64,000 nucleotides of DNA from MFD01213-c1 sp963704405. GTDB lineage: Bacteria; Planctomycetota; Phycisphaerae; Tepidisphaerales; Tepidisphaeraceae. The notes below the pieces were generated by a model. The model searched no databases and was not told the DNA's origin. It saw only the letters and a program-made list of their open reading frames with translations. A program made the position numbers and the translations under genes. Location of the stretch: NCBI GenBank assembly GCA_963704405.1, contig OY969903.1:4526001-4590000 (forward strand), read 5' to 3'. The first letter of the stretch is position 1, and each line of letters opens with the position of its first letter. Of this stretch, positions 45,274 to 53,993 are shown one piece after another.

Positions 45274-46482
45274 TCACGAATCAAACTGAAACGCTTCCTT
45301 CCCGATCATCATCGGGCGGTTCTGCCCAACATTGAGCAGCAACCCGGCGGCCATGTAACTGGCCAGCAAACTGCTGCCGCCGTAGCTGACGAAGGGAAGG
45401 GTGACGCCAGTGACGGGCATCAGGCGAAGGCAGACCATGAGGTTGATCGACGCCTGGCAGGCGAGCATGGCGACGATACCGATCGCGATGAGCCGCCCGA
45501 GTGGTTCTTTGGTGGCAGCGGCGATTTCGATGCCAGCGGCAAACAGGACCAGATACGCGCCCAATACGGCGGCGGAGCCTAAGAATCCAAATTGTTCGCC
45601 GATGAGGGCGAAAATCATGTCATCGTGCGCCTCAGGGACATGGCGGCCGACAGGGATTTCGCCGATGCCTTTGCCGGTGACCCCGCCGGAACCAAAGGCC
45701 ATCATGGCATGATCCTGCTGATAATTCAGCGCGCCGGAAGATGCGGTGTCCTGAGTGAAGATCGCCTTCACCCTGGCTCGCTGATATTCGTGCATCAGCG
45801 TTGGAAGGTGACGAAGCACCGCCACCTCGCTGCGCGGGTCGCGGATGGTTTCCTGCATGTCGGCATAGCGATGCCCGGCGAACCAGAAGACCGGCATGAA
45901 CATCACGCCCATCGCCAGCACCGCGAGCATGTGCTTCACCTTCGCGCCGGCGACGAACAGCATGGCCAGGAGTGTCGGGAGAAACAGCGCCGCCACGCCA
46001 AGATCGGGCTGCTTTAGGATCAGGATGATGGGCACCAGTGCAATCGTGAAAGGCGGAAGCAAGCCTGTGACGGTGCGATAGTTTGAACGGAAGCGAAGAT
46101 ATTTTGCGACGACCAGGATGAACGCGATCTTGGTGAGTTCGGACGGCTCAAGGCTGATCGGCCCGAAATTAATCCAGGCGAAGACGCCTTTGGTGTTATG
46201 GACAAAGGGGAGGCCATGAATTTTTGAGCCGAGCACGGTATACGCGACGAGCATGAGACTGAATACATAGAACGGCCATGCCCATCGCCCGATGACCAGA
46301 TAATTGACGGCCTGAAACGCGAACATGCAGACCAGGGCGACGCCAAGGTATTTGAGCTGTTTTTCGCCGACATCCGTGGAATCCGCCCAGATACTCATGA
46401 CGCCCAGAGACGAGAGAACGACAACGGCTGCCAGGACCGGCCAGTTGGTTGCGATCGCGAATTGTTGCCAGAGTTTATTCAA
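45274..46482 (-). CDS. rodA: SEDS-family rod-shape protein RodA (FtsW/RodA/SpoVE)
   Basis: A 402-residue polytopic membrane protein that polymerises peptidoglycan glycan strands together with a class B penicillin-binding protein. Family features: INFGPISLEPSELTKIAFIL, KQPDLGVAALFLPTL (with the catalytic Asp), LIGEQFGFLGSAAVLG and GVTLPFVSYGGSSLLASY. About ten helices are seen. The presence of a SEDS protein fits current evidence that planctomycetes can make peptidoglycan. It begins the leftward gene series and is divergent from the glutathione peroxidase gene. Confidence 0.92.
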   Translation of the reverse strand: MNKLWQQFAIATNWPVLAAVVVLSSLGVMSIWADSTDVGEKQLKYLGVALVCMFAFQAVNYLVIGRWAWPFYVFSLMLVAYTVLGSKIHGLPFVHNTKGVFAWINFGPISLEPSELTKIAFILVVAKYLRFRSNYRTVTGLLPPFTIALVPIILILKQPDLGVAALFLPTLLAMLFVAGAKVKHMLAVLAMGVMFMPVFWFAGHRYADMQETIRDPRSEVAVLRHLPTLMHEYQRARVKAIFTQDTASSGALNYQQDHAMMAFGSGGVTGKGIGEIPVGRHVPEAHDDMIFALIGEQFGFLGSAAVLGAYLVLFAAGIEIAAATKEPLGRLIAIGIVAMLACQASINLMVCLRLMPVTGVTLPFVSYGGSSLLASYMAAGLLLNVGQNRPMMIGKEAFQFDS

Positions 46483-46694
46483 AGTTGTTGGAACGGTTTC
46501 ATTATTGAGTATCGGCGAAGATGTTTTAACCTCTGTTATACCGCCTCGCCCGCGTTAAGGGTTGAAGAGTGGACGACGACTCCGGTTTCACGAACAGGGT
46601 TCGGTTAAGTCCAGTGTTACGGGATGCGCTCGGTTCTTCTTTGTATTCCCCGGAAACGTGCCCTACAGTCCTGTAACCTAACGGAGCTGAACCA

Positions 46695-47321
46695 ATGAAT
46701 TATCGATGGATTGCGGTTTTTATCGGACTTTGCGTTTTGTTGACGGTCGTGTTTCGGGCGCATCAGATTTTTGCGCAGAACGTTGTGAAAGATCCGACCA
46801 ACACGCCGACGGCCGGCTCCACAACGCAACCGGCGAGTCCGTTGGATTTTGTGGTGAAGGATATCGATGGAAAAGAGGTGGACCTCGGCAATTATCGGGG
46901 AAAGGTCGTCCTGATTGTGAACGTGGCGAGCCGATGCGGTTATACGCCGCAGTATGCGGGACTGGAGAAGCTTTACGAAACCTATAAAGACCGCGGGCTG
47001 GTGATCATCGGATTCCCGGCGAATAATTTTAAGCAGCAGGAACCCGGCACGGACGAAGAGATCAAGAAATTCTGCCAGGGAAATTACAACGTGACGTTTC
47101 CAATGATGTCAAAGATCAGCGTGAAGGGGGACGACAAGCATCCGTTGTATAAGTTTTTGACCGAGCAGCCCACCGCCGGAGATTTTGCGGGAGAAATTGG
47201 GTGGAACTTTACGAAGTTTTTAGTGGATCGAAATGGAAACGTAATGGCGCGGTTTGCAACGAAAACCAAGCCGAGCGACGACGTAGTGACTGAGGCGGTG
47301 GAGAAAGCGCTGGGGAAATAA
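46695..47321 (+). CDS. Exported glutathione peroxidase-like protein
   Basis: A 208-residue thiol peroxidase of the GPx family. A signal/anchor sequence lies at residues 6-30 (ending HQIFAQN), so it acts in the periplasm. The peroxidatic Cys is in NVASRCGYTPQYAGL, a Cys type; the GPx signatures GFPANNFKQQEPG and WNFTKFLVDRNGNV follow. GGAG at 46683-46686 supports the ATG. It probably uses thioredoxin-like donors and not glutathione. Confidence 0.9.
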   Translation: MNYRWIAVFIGLCVLLTVVFRAHQIFAQNVVKDPTNTPTAGSTTQPASPLDFVVKDIDGKEVDLGNYRGKVVLIVNVASRCGYTPQYAGLEKLYETYKDRGLVIIGFPANNFKQQEPGTDEEIKKFCQGNYNVTFPMMSKISVKGDDKHPLYKFLTEQPTAGDFAGEIGWNFTKFLVDRNGNVMARFATKTKPSDDVVTEAVEKALGK

Positions 47322-47383
47322 GGGCAGATCGCTGAGCGTAGAAACGCAGATCGAAGGCCGTTGCGCTCCATTTGCGCTCTGCG

Positions 47384-48280
47384 TTATCCCAGCGTCCACT
47401 TGACTGCCCACTCGCAGCGCCCCATCGGCCCCACCTTGGCGGCGGACGCATCACGAATCGCGCGATCAACCTGATCATAGCGTCCGGTCGTGGGTTCGAC
47501 GGCAAAATGTTTGTGGCCGCTCCAGCCGCCGGTGTTGATCCAGATGCCCCAGTAAGCTGCCTGGCTGTCTTCGCTGGAGTATTCGATTTGCACGGAGCGG
47601 TTGTTGCGGCTGGGGTAGCGAATCGTGAGCGGGGACTCGATAGGATCGAGCGAAAACACTTTCCATCCGCGCTTGGCGGGCAGTTGGTCAGGGCGGGTGA
47701 TGTTCTGATCGGCGGCGATCTGGGGCCAGTCGAACGGCTGCTGGTATTCGGTTCCGGTGGCATCGTGGCTGTAGCGGAATGGGCCGCCGCGAGGGAAATC
47801 GAATTGAATGGGAAGATTCATCGCCATCAAGGAGTGCATCGCCCAGACATATCGGAACTCAAACGGCGCAAGATTTACCAGCGTATACTCGGCGATAAGC
47901 GACGGACCCGAAAGATAAAGTTTTCGGGTAAGCCGGTAACCAAATCGCAGCCCATGCCACACGATGGTGATGCCATCTTTCGTCGGCACGGCCGTGGTGG
48001 GCAGCCCCCACAGTTCGCCATGGTCGGGGACAGCGATGCCGTCGTACGGATGCCCAACGTATTTGCTCGGGGCCACGCCGGGAAAACATTCATCCCACCC
48101 GGCATACCAACTGTCATCAAACGGCGCATCATATTGCGGACTCGAAGGAAGCTCCGCGGGATAGTTGAACATCAGTTCATATTTGTCCGCCTTGTCGATG
48201 ATCGATGCGACCTTCCCGCCAATGGTCGGCCAGACTTCCATTTGGATGGCATCGTTTTCAATTGTGACCGGCTGACTCAT
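47384..48280 (-). CDS. Aldose-epimerase-fold protein (galactose-mutarotase-like)
   Basis: A 298-residue beta-sandwich protein. Similarity to the galactose-mutarotase superfamily is suggested by the N-terminus (IENDAIQMEVWPTIGGKVAS), the PFDDSWYAGWDECFP and HGELWGLP segments and the C-terminal VEPTTGRYDQVD, where a catalytic Glu would sit. It probably binds a sugar; whether it is an epimerase cannot be told. It is convergent with the glutathione peroxidase gene. Confidence 0.75.
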   Translation of the reverse strand: MSQPVTIENDAIQMEVWPTIGGKVASIIDKADKYELMFNYPAELPSSPQYDAPFDDSWYAGWDECFPGVAPSKYVGHPYDGIAVPDHGELWGLPTTAVPTKDGITIVWHGLRFGYRLTRKLYLSGPSLIAEYTLVNLAPFEFRYVWAMHSLMAMNLPIQFDFPRGGPFRYSHDATGTEYQQPFDWPQIAADQNITRPDQLPAKRGWKVFSLDPIESPLTIRYPSRNNRSVQIEYSSEDSQAAYWGIWINTGGWSGHKHFAVEPTTGRYDQVDRAIRDASAAKVGPMGRCEWAVKWTLG

Positions 48281-48425
48281 TTTTGGCTCCGTTGGGTTGC
48301 GGGTGGGGATGATACCAGTGGTGCGTGCGGAGTGGGAGGGAGAGTTGGGTTCTTTTAGCCGGGGCGTGTCCCAGATTTTATTCGAGGCTGTATGTGATCA
48401 GAGCAGGCGGCGGGCGGATCTGCAC

Positions 48426-48496
48426 GGCGTTGAATATGGCGTTAAATAAGAAAAAGACTAAGACGAAAATAAATCGCCGCCGCAGGGGCAGCAGCC
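48426..48496. repeat. Dispersed long-hairpin repeat, copy 2, interrupted by an insertion sequence
   Basis: GGCGTTGAATATGG (48426-48439), a purine-rich arm with AAGACTAAGACG, and the core GCCGCAGGGGC (48479-48489) match copy 1 at 41041. The element stops in the core, where the IS50-like insertion sequence starts at 48497. The other half of the hairpin is not seen on the far side of the insertion sequence. Confidence 0.65.
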
Positions 48497-48513
48497 CTCA
48501 CCCTTACCCACAA
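48485..48513. repeat. Terminal inverted repeat, left end of the IS50-like element
   Basis: Perfect 29-base match to the reverse complement of 49961-49989. The transposase stop codon TAA (48504-48506 on the + strand) lies within the repeat, a common compact arrangement. Confidence 0.8.
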
Positions 48514-49977
48514 GTTGCATCGATTCGGTTTTGCTGTGTGAGTTCGATGCCGTGTGCGATTCGGGAGACGATTTCCCAGCCGATCCAGATTGCTTTCCAG
48601 CCGGGGCGGGGATCGTGTTTTCTGCCCAGCCAGCCGCCCTGGTGAGCCAGGGTTTGCCAGAATTGCCGGGGGCTCATTTGATCAATCCGGCATTGGCCTA
48701 GCGCTGCCGCGGCTTGGATCATTGCCTGCGGCACCTTCTGCTGCAGGTCGAGTTTGGCGGCTGCAGGTTCGTTGCGCGGCAGGTTGGCCCAATCACGCAG
48801 CTGCAATAATCGCACTGCCACGGGAGAGAGCATGCTGATCAATCGAAGCAGGTTATCAATACTTTGCAACTGGGATTCGCCAAGTCTGCAACCTTCTTTC
48901 AGTGCCCGGTGCCATTCTTCAATGACCCAGCGAATGCAGTAGTAGTCGATGATCGTCAATGCATCGGCCAGATTCTCCACCGGCAAATTGGTCAGCAGCA
49001 TCCACTCCAGCGACGCAGCGCCTTCGAGGGGTTCTTTGAGATAAACGACATTCACCGTCAACGGTTGGGTGGACGGCGCGCTTTTGGCCGGAGGTTGCAG
49101 TTGCACCGTTGCAAACCGCACTTGTAATTGGGCCATGCGGGCGGGACGCGGCAGGCGCTGGGTGACGCCTTTGATCTTGCGTTTGACGCATCGCTGCTGA
49201 CCGATCTCAATATCGATTTGTCCGCTGACCGGAACCTGCGCCATGTAAGACCACAGCTTGTCGGTTGCCTGCTCGATGTTGCGGTCGTGACGGGCCCGGA
49301 TGACAAAACCGTTCGATGCCGCCACGCAACTGTGCATCAGACGCAGATCGTCCGCCCCTCGATCACAGATATGGATCAGGTGCGTATGGGGTGAGTTGGC
49401 CGCTTTGACGGCCTGGACGGCGTCAATCCAGACATCGCTCTCTCGAAAGCGATCACGCCTGGCTTTTTTGCTCTCCCGTGCCGCTCGCTTCACCCGCTTG
49501 AAAAATCGCTGGTCGAGCAACCCTAAAACTTCGCCGCTTGGCGTGACCGCCAGCGCCGAATGCATCACCCATTGGCCTCCAGCAATACGGCTGGCTTGCA
49601 CATTGGAGCCATCCTGCACGCACAGGACCACCGGATGCTCGCGGCACGATTGGAAAGTCACCCGCCGGTGCTGGGCTTGCAGCGCATCGGGATTAATCTG
49701 TGGATTGTCGAAAAACCGGTAAGCTGCTTTCAGCTCCGCCCACTGCTTATGTTGCACAGGCAGGGATTGACCCGGAGTCGCCGCCATTTGGGCTGCGAGT
49801 GTAACAACCCTTTTGAACGACGACGATCATCCAGATCCAACGATCCAAAATGCTGATGAGCCCACTGATGGGCTTGGCAGACCATCATCACGACCTCCAT
49901 GTCTGGAAAAAATCGAGGTACGTTGAAGAAAGCGAAAATGTTCTCAAAAACACTTCGGAGTTGTGGGTAAGGGTGAG
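48497..49977. mobile_element. IS50-like (IS4-family) insertion sequence
   Basis: One transposase gene between terminal inverted repeats. The left end CTCACCCTTACCCACAAGT (48497-48515) matches the Tn5/IS50 outer end (from memory) at 15 of 19 positions. A perfect inverted repeat of 29 bases (48485-48513 with 49961-49989) extends 12 bases beyond these ends into the flanking palindrome. The expected nine-base target duplication is not seen as a direct repeat: the flanks GCAGCAGCC and GGCTGCTGC are inverted instead. Boundaries are therefore approximate. Confidence 0.75.
48504..49900 (-). pseudogene. IS50/Tn5-type transposase, one apparent frameshift
   Basis: The DDE transposase of the element, about 466 residues when repaired. 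The N-terminal DNA-binding part is HQWAHQHFGSLDLDDRRRSK, close to the Tn5 N-terminus. Catalytic Asp residues are in VLCVQDGSNVQA and LIHICDRGADDL, and the Glu with the YREK-like stretch is in YYCIRWVIEEWHRALKEG. The frame breaks at 49813-49816 (four A for five on the coding strand); one more A gives SKRVVTLAAQMAATPGQ. The rest is open for 427 codons, so the element may be intact and active. Start: ATG-49900 or ATG-49888. Confidence 0.82.
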
Positions 49978-49989
49978 GGCTGCTGCCCC
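49961..49989. repeat. Terminal inverted repeat, right end of the IS50-like element
   Basis: Perfect inverted copy of 48485-48513. Only the inner part should be the element; the outer 12 bases may belong to the palindromic target. Confidence 0.8.
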
Positions 49990-50078
49990 CGCACCCCCGC
50001 TGGGAGAAGAAGGACCGCTGCGCGGGCGGTGGAGTTATAGCTGGGGCGGAACCCGCTCTTACTCTCGCCGTGCCGCTA

Positions 50079-50089
50079 GGTTCCGCCCC
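50079..50089. repeat. Target site duplication, left copy
   Basis: GGTTCCGCCCC is repeated exactly at 51593-51603, just outside the inverted repeats. An 11-base duplication is in the usual 10-12-base range for the IS4 family and shows a recent insertion. Confidence 0.85.
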
Positions 50090-51592
50090 GAATGCCATTC
50101 GGTTAGCACATAACTCCGCGCCGCGGCGCGCGTTGTGAATATTCGCGCAAGACGCGGCCTCCTGAGAGAATGGTGATGTCTTAAGTCCCCAAACTCAAAG
50201 GAGGCCACGGATGGCTATCATCGCGTCCACGCTGCAGCGGATCAAATCTGACCCCTTGGGGTCTCTTGGCGGGGCCGAGAGAATCAACCGATGTTTTGCC
50301 CAGGTCGGTCATGTCTGGCGTAATCGGCTGCTCAATCCAGCCAACACCATGACGCTGTTCCTGCTGCAGGTTCTGCATGGCAACACGGCCATGACTCATC
50401 TGCGGTGGCTCTGGGGCATTGGTTGCAGCGAGGGAAGCTACTGCGACGCGCGGCAGCGGCTGCCGGCGGCGGGCGTGGCCAGGCTGGTCGAACAATTATC
50501 GTGCGATGCGTGTAACCAATCCGCCTCCATCTGGCTGGGCCGTCGCGTGCTGATGATCGACGGCACAACCGTCAGTACGCCCGACGAACCGGCACTGCAA
50601 AAAATGTGGCCCCAGCCCAGCGAGCAGAAATCCGGATGCGGCTTCCCCATGATCAAAATGCTGGCGCTTATGGATCTGGCCAGCGGAATGATCCTGCAGT
50701 TGAGCATGATGGCCCTGACCATGGGCGAGGCCAGTCAACTTGCCGGGCCGCACGGCCTGTTGCAGGCCGGCGACGTGCTGCTGGGAGACCGGGGATTCTG
50801 TTCCTTTTGGGCATCTGGTGACGCTGGGGAAAATGTCGGTAGATGCGGTGTTCCGCATGAATGCGAGCCAGGTCGTCGACTTCACGCCCGGCCGGGCGGC
50901 GCGGGGAAGATCGAGGAAAAAAGGAGCATACAAAAGATCACTCCCCAACTCCCATTTTGTGAAGAGCCTTGGCAGGCAGGATCAGATTGTTCGGTGGATC
51001 AAGCCTTCCAAGCGGATAAGCGGCATGGCCGCCGACGTGTTTGCCAGCCTGCCGCAGACGCTTGTGCTTCGCGAGCTTCGCTACGACATCATCGCCAGGG
51101 GAATGCGCACCCGCCAGGTGACGCTCGTCACCACGCTGCTGGATCCGATGCGCTATCCCAAGCGAGAGATTGCCCGGCTGTACCAGTTGCGCTGGGGGAT
51201 CGAAACCAACTTCCGGCATTTGAAAACAACGATGAAGATGGAGCACCTCAAGTGCCAGACGCCTGACGGCGTGATGAAGGAGTTGATGGTCTTTGCACTG
51301 GTGTACAACCTGATCCGTGCCGCGATGCGGGACGCGGCGCAAGAGCAGGAGATCGACGACGCCAGTCGCATCAGCTTCGTCGATGCATCACGTTGGCTCA
51401 TCGCGCTGCTCAAACCAGCGGAAGGCGTGAGCGGATCGGAGTTGAAGGTAAATCCTTTGCGCCCGGGCCGATATCATCCACGGGTGGTAAAGCGGCGGAT
51501 TCATAACTCGTACAGTCTGATGAGAAAACCTCGATCCACCTACTGCCAACCCGAGCCAAACAAGCCGCTTAACGATTAACCGAATGGCATTC
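50090..51592. mobile_element. IS4-family insertion sequence, 1503 bases
   Basis: Bounded by 16-base perfect inverted repeats (50090-50105 and 51577-51592; GAATGCCATTCGGTTA) and an 11-base direct duplication (GGTTCCGCCCC). It holds one transposase gene that fills most of its length. The duplication is part of a 14-base hairpin stem of the host (50040-50053 with 51593-51606), so the element went into a palindrome. Confidence 0.9.
50211..51579 (+). pseudogene. IS4-family transposase, one apparent frameshift
   Basis: About 455 residues when repaired. The N-terminal half has LHGNTAMTHLRWLWG and the first catalytic Asp in RRVLMIDGTTVSTPD; the second is in VLLGDRGFCSF and the Glu in YQLRWGIETNFRHLKTTM, the YREK-type motif. 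The frame breaks at 50806-50809: four T where three would give GDRGFCSFGHLVTLGKM and join both halves. A strong ribosome site AAGGAGG (50198-50204) precedes ATG-50211. The perfect ends and duplication suggest a young element, so the one-base break could be a sequence error. Confidence 0.87.
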
Positions 51593-51603
51593 GGTTCCGC
51601 CCC
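51593..51603. repeat. Target site duplication, right copy
   Basis: GGTTCCGCCCC, identical to 50079-50089. With the next three bases (AGC) it forms the right arm of the host hairpin split by the element. Confidence 0.85.
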
Positions 51604-51935
51604 AGCGTCCCCACCTCCTTGGCAAGGCACGCCCCCAGTTGTGCGCGGGGGGATATTAGGGGAGGAAGAAACTATGGTGGCGCCGCCGCGCCGAAACGGG
51701 GTGCCATGGGTTGATCTTGTATTACTCGCCGACTGCTGGTTTATGCGGTGCAAAATTAACGGGGGCGGCAAGATCATCGAAGGCTCTTGATCTTCTGATC
51801 GCCCGGTTCCCGGACTCCCTGACTCATGGTCTCATGGTCTCATGACCCCTGATACGGGCAAATCTTTGATTCGGCGGTTGCGTAATTGGGGTGTGTTTCG
51901 CGGAGGTGAGATTGGGGAGGGGTAGTGATTGGTGA
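51604..51935. other. Intergenic region after the IS4-family element
   Basis: About 330 bases. It has the short tandem TCATGGTC units near 51824-51843 (three copies) and no convincing gene. It lies before the stop codon of the leftward pepF gene. Confidence 0.45.
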
Positions 51936-53744
51936 TTACAGCAACTCGTCGAGTTCTGTTACTAGCTTTTCGAAGTGGCCGAGGGCGGCGTTGACTGGGT
52001 CGGGTTTTTCGATGTCTACGCCGGCGCTGCGGAGGAGGTCGAGGGGGTATTTGGAGGAGCCGCCTTTCAGGAAGCTGAGGTAGTCGGCGAGTTCTTTTTC
52101 ACCGCCGGTGGTGACGCGTTCGCTCAAGGCGATGGCGGCGCTAAGGCCTGTGGCGTATTTGTAGACGTAGAAGGCGCGGTAGAAGTGGGGGATGCGGAGG
52201 CATTCGAGTTCCAGTTCGGGGTCGATGATGAAGTCGGGGCCGAAATAGAGATTGAGGAGCTTGCGGTATTCACGCCGAAGGGTGTCGACGGTCAGGGGTT
52301 CGCCGGCTTCGACGAGGGTGTGGATGATTTTTTCGAATTCGGCAAACATGGTTTGGCGGATGATCGTGCCGCGGATGCCGTCGATCTGGCGGTTGATCAG
52401 GTAGGCGCGCTCGCGATCGTCGGCGGCGTTTTCCATCAGGTGGCGGGCGAGCAGTTGTTCATTGAACGTGCTGGCGACCTCGGCGACGAAGATGGTGTAG
52501 TTGTAATATTGATAAGGTTGAGTCCTGGCCGAATAGAAGCTGTGCATGGAATGGCCGGCTTCGTGGGTGAGTGTGAAGACGTGATCGAGGACGTCGGGCT
52601 GGTAATTCATCAAAATGAAGGGGGCGGCGTCGTAGGTGCCGGAGCTGAATGCGCCGCTTTGTTTTCCGGCGTTGGGATAGCGATCGGACCATCGGTCGGT
52701 GGTTAAGCCGCGGTGGAGGACGCGGGTGTATTCTGTGCCGAGGGGCGCGAGGGAATCGATCACGACCTTGACGGCCTGATCCCAGGTGTGGCGTTTGTCG
52801 AGATCGGCGAGGATGGGGACATATGTGTCGTAATGATGGATGCCATCCTTCAGCTTCATCGCGCGGCGGCGCAGGTCGTAATAGCGATGGACGGCGGGCA
52901 GATGACGGTGAATGGATCCAATGAGATTGTCGTATACGCGCACGGGAACGTTGTCGTCGAAGAGCGATGCTTCCAGGGCTGACGGATACCCGCGGGCGCG
53001 GGCGTAATAGACATCGCGCTGAACGCTGCCGTTGAGGGCGGCGGCAATGGAATTGCGGTGGGCGTCATACTCGGTGTAGTAGGCGTGAAAGGCGTTCTTT
53101 CGCACGCTGCGTTTGGAAGAATGCAGGAGCGCGGAAAAGGATGAGTGGCCGAGTTCGATCTTGTGCCCCTTATCATCCTGGACGAGCGGCCATTTCAGGT
53201 CGGCGTCGTTGAGCTGACGGAAAATTTCATTTGAGGCTTCGCTCATCTGACCTTGCATGGCGAGCAATTGCTCTTCTTTTTTGCCGAGGGTGTGAGGGCG
53301 ATAGCGAAGGATTCGTTCAAGCGCGAGGCGCCATGGCCGCAGCTCGGGGGATATGAGAAAGGCGGCCATTTTCTTTTCGGGGATCGTCATGATCTCCGGG
53401 CGGAAGAAGCTGGCGGCCTCGGCGGCCCTGGTGGCAACGGCCTGATAGCGGCCTTTCATGCGCTGCGAGTCGCTGTTGCCCTGGTCTTCAGTTGTCTTGA
53501 GAAAAGCGTAGGTGCCGATGCGCTCGGCGAGGCGATCGAGCCTGGAGTCAAAATTGAGGCAGGCGGCGAGGGATTTGGCGCTTTGAGCGAGCTTGCCGCG
53601 GAATTTTTCGTAGCCAGGGATTTGTTTTTCCCATTTTTTGAACGCGGCCTCCCACTGGGCGTCGGAGGGAAACAATGAGGAAAGATCCCATTGATCCTGA
53701 TGTTTGACTTCGCTGCGCCTGGGGAGGGTTTTTGATTTGCTCAT
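51936..53744 (-). CDS. pepF: Oligoendopeptidase F (M3B metallopeptidase)
   Basis: A cytosolic zinc peptidase that cuts short peptides, 602 residues as usual for PepF. The zinc site is LTHEAGHSMHSFYSART (HExxH plus the downstream Glu in FVAEVASTFNEQLL). N-terminal DQWDLSSLFPSDAQWEAAF and C-terminal YATGLSAAIAL are family marks. ATG-53744 (MSKSKTLPRRSEV) is the likely start; the frame is open 17 codons further. It may recycle peptides; no operon partner is visible. Confidence 0.94.
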   Translation of the reverse strand: MSKSKTLPRRSEVKHQDQWDLSSLFPSDAQWEAAFKKWEKQIPGYEKFRGKLAQSAKSLAACLNFDSRLDRLAERIGTYAFLKTTEDQGNSDSQRMKGRYQAVATRAAEAASFFRPEIMTIPEKKMAAFLISPELRPWRLALERILRYRPHTLGKKEEQLLAMQGQMSEASNEIFRQLNDADLKWPLVQDDKGHKIELGHSSFSALLHSSKRSVRKNAFHAYYTEYDAHRNSIAAALNGSVQRDVYYARARGYPSALEASLFDDNVPVRVYDNLIGSIHRHLPAVHRYYDLRRRAMKLKDGIHHYDTYVPILADLDKRHTWDQAVKVVIDSLAPLGTEYTRVLHRGLTTDRWSDRYPNAGKQSGAFSSGTYDAAPFILMNYQPDVLDHVFTLTHEAGHSMHSFYSARTQPYQYYNYTIFVAEVASTFNEQLLARHLMENAADDRERAYLINRQIDGIRGTIIRQTMFAEFEKIIHTLVEAGEPLTVDTLRREYRKLLNLYFGPDFIIDPELELECLRIPHFYRAFYVYKYATGLSAAIALSERVTTGGEKELADYLSFLKGGSSKYPLDLLRSAGVDIEKPDPVNAALGHFEKLVTELDELL

Positions 53745-53982
53745 GATGGGAGAGGTGGTGTTGGTTTCGATTTCGCCGCGGGGACAATATAGCATAATTT
53801 GTTAGGGCCTCATGCACGGACGGTTCACCACGGAGCGCTATTTGACATTTGAAATTGCCCTCATCCCAATCTGCTCGCAGGCAGCCGCTTAATTTGCTTG
53901 CGTCTTGCGGGGGAAGGAGCCGAAGTACGAGCGCTTGCGACTGTTGGGTGGTTTCCGTCTAATGTCGGGGGAGTTTTTTCGC

Positions 53983-53987
53983 AGGAG
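53983..53987 (+). promoter_or_regulatory. Ribosome binding site fixing a TTG start
   Basis: AGGAG is followed by six bases and TTG at 53994. It decides for TTG-53994 over the more distant in-frame start at 53898 and the ATG at 54024. Confidence 0.6.
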
Positions 53988-53993
53988 TTTCTG

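Larger units (their letters stand above)
49901..50210. other. Region between the two transposase genes
   Basis: About 310 bases holding the right end of the IS50-like element (to 49989), a GC-rich stretch, the left arm of a broken hairpin (GCTGGGGCGGAACC, 50040-50053), the first target copy (50079-50089) and the left end of the second element with its ribosome site AAGGAGG (50198-50204). I see no gene. Confidence 0.6.

Noticed and set aside
48497..51592. One composite transposon formed by the two insertion sequences
   Set aside because: The two elements have unrelated ends and transposases, and each has its own boundaries, so they are independent insertions.
51824..51843. Three TCATGGTC units as a possible regulatory repeat
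   Set aside because: Short simple repeat in a gene-poor stretch with no supporting structure.
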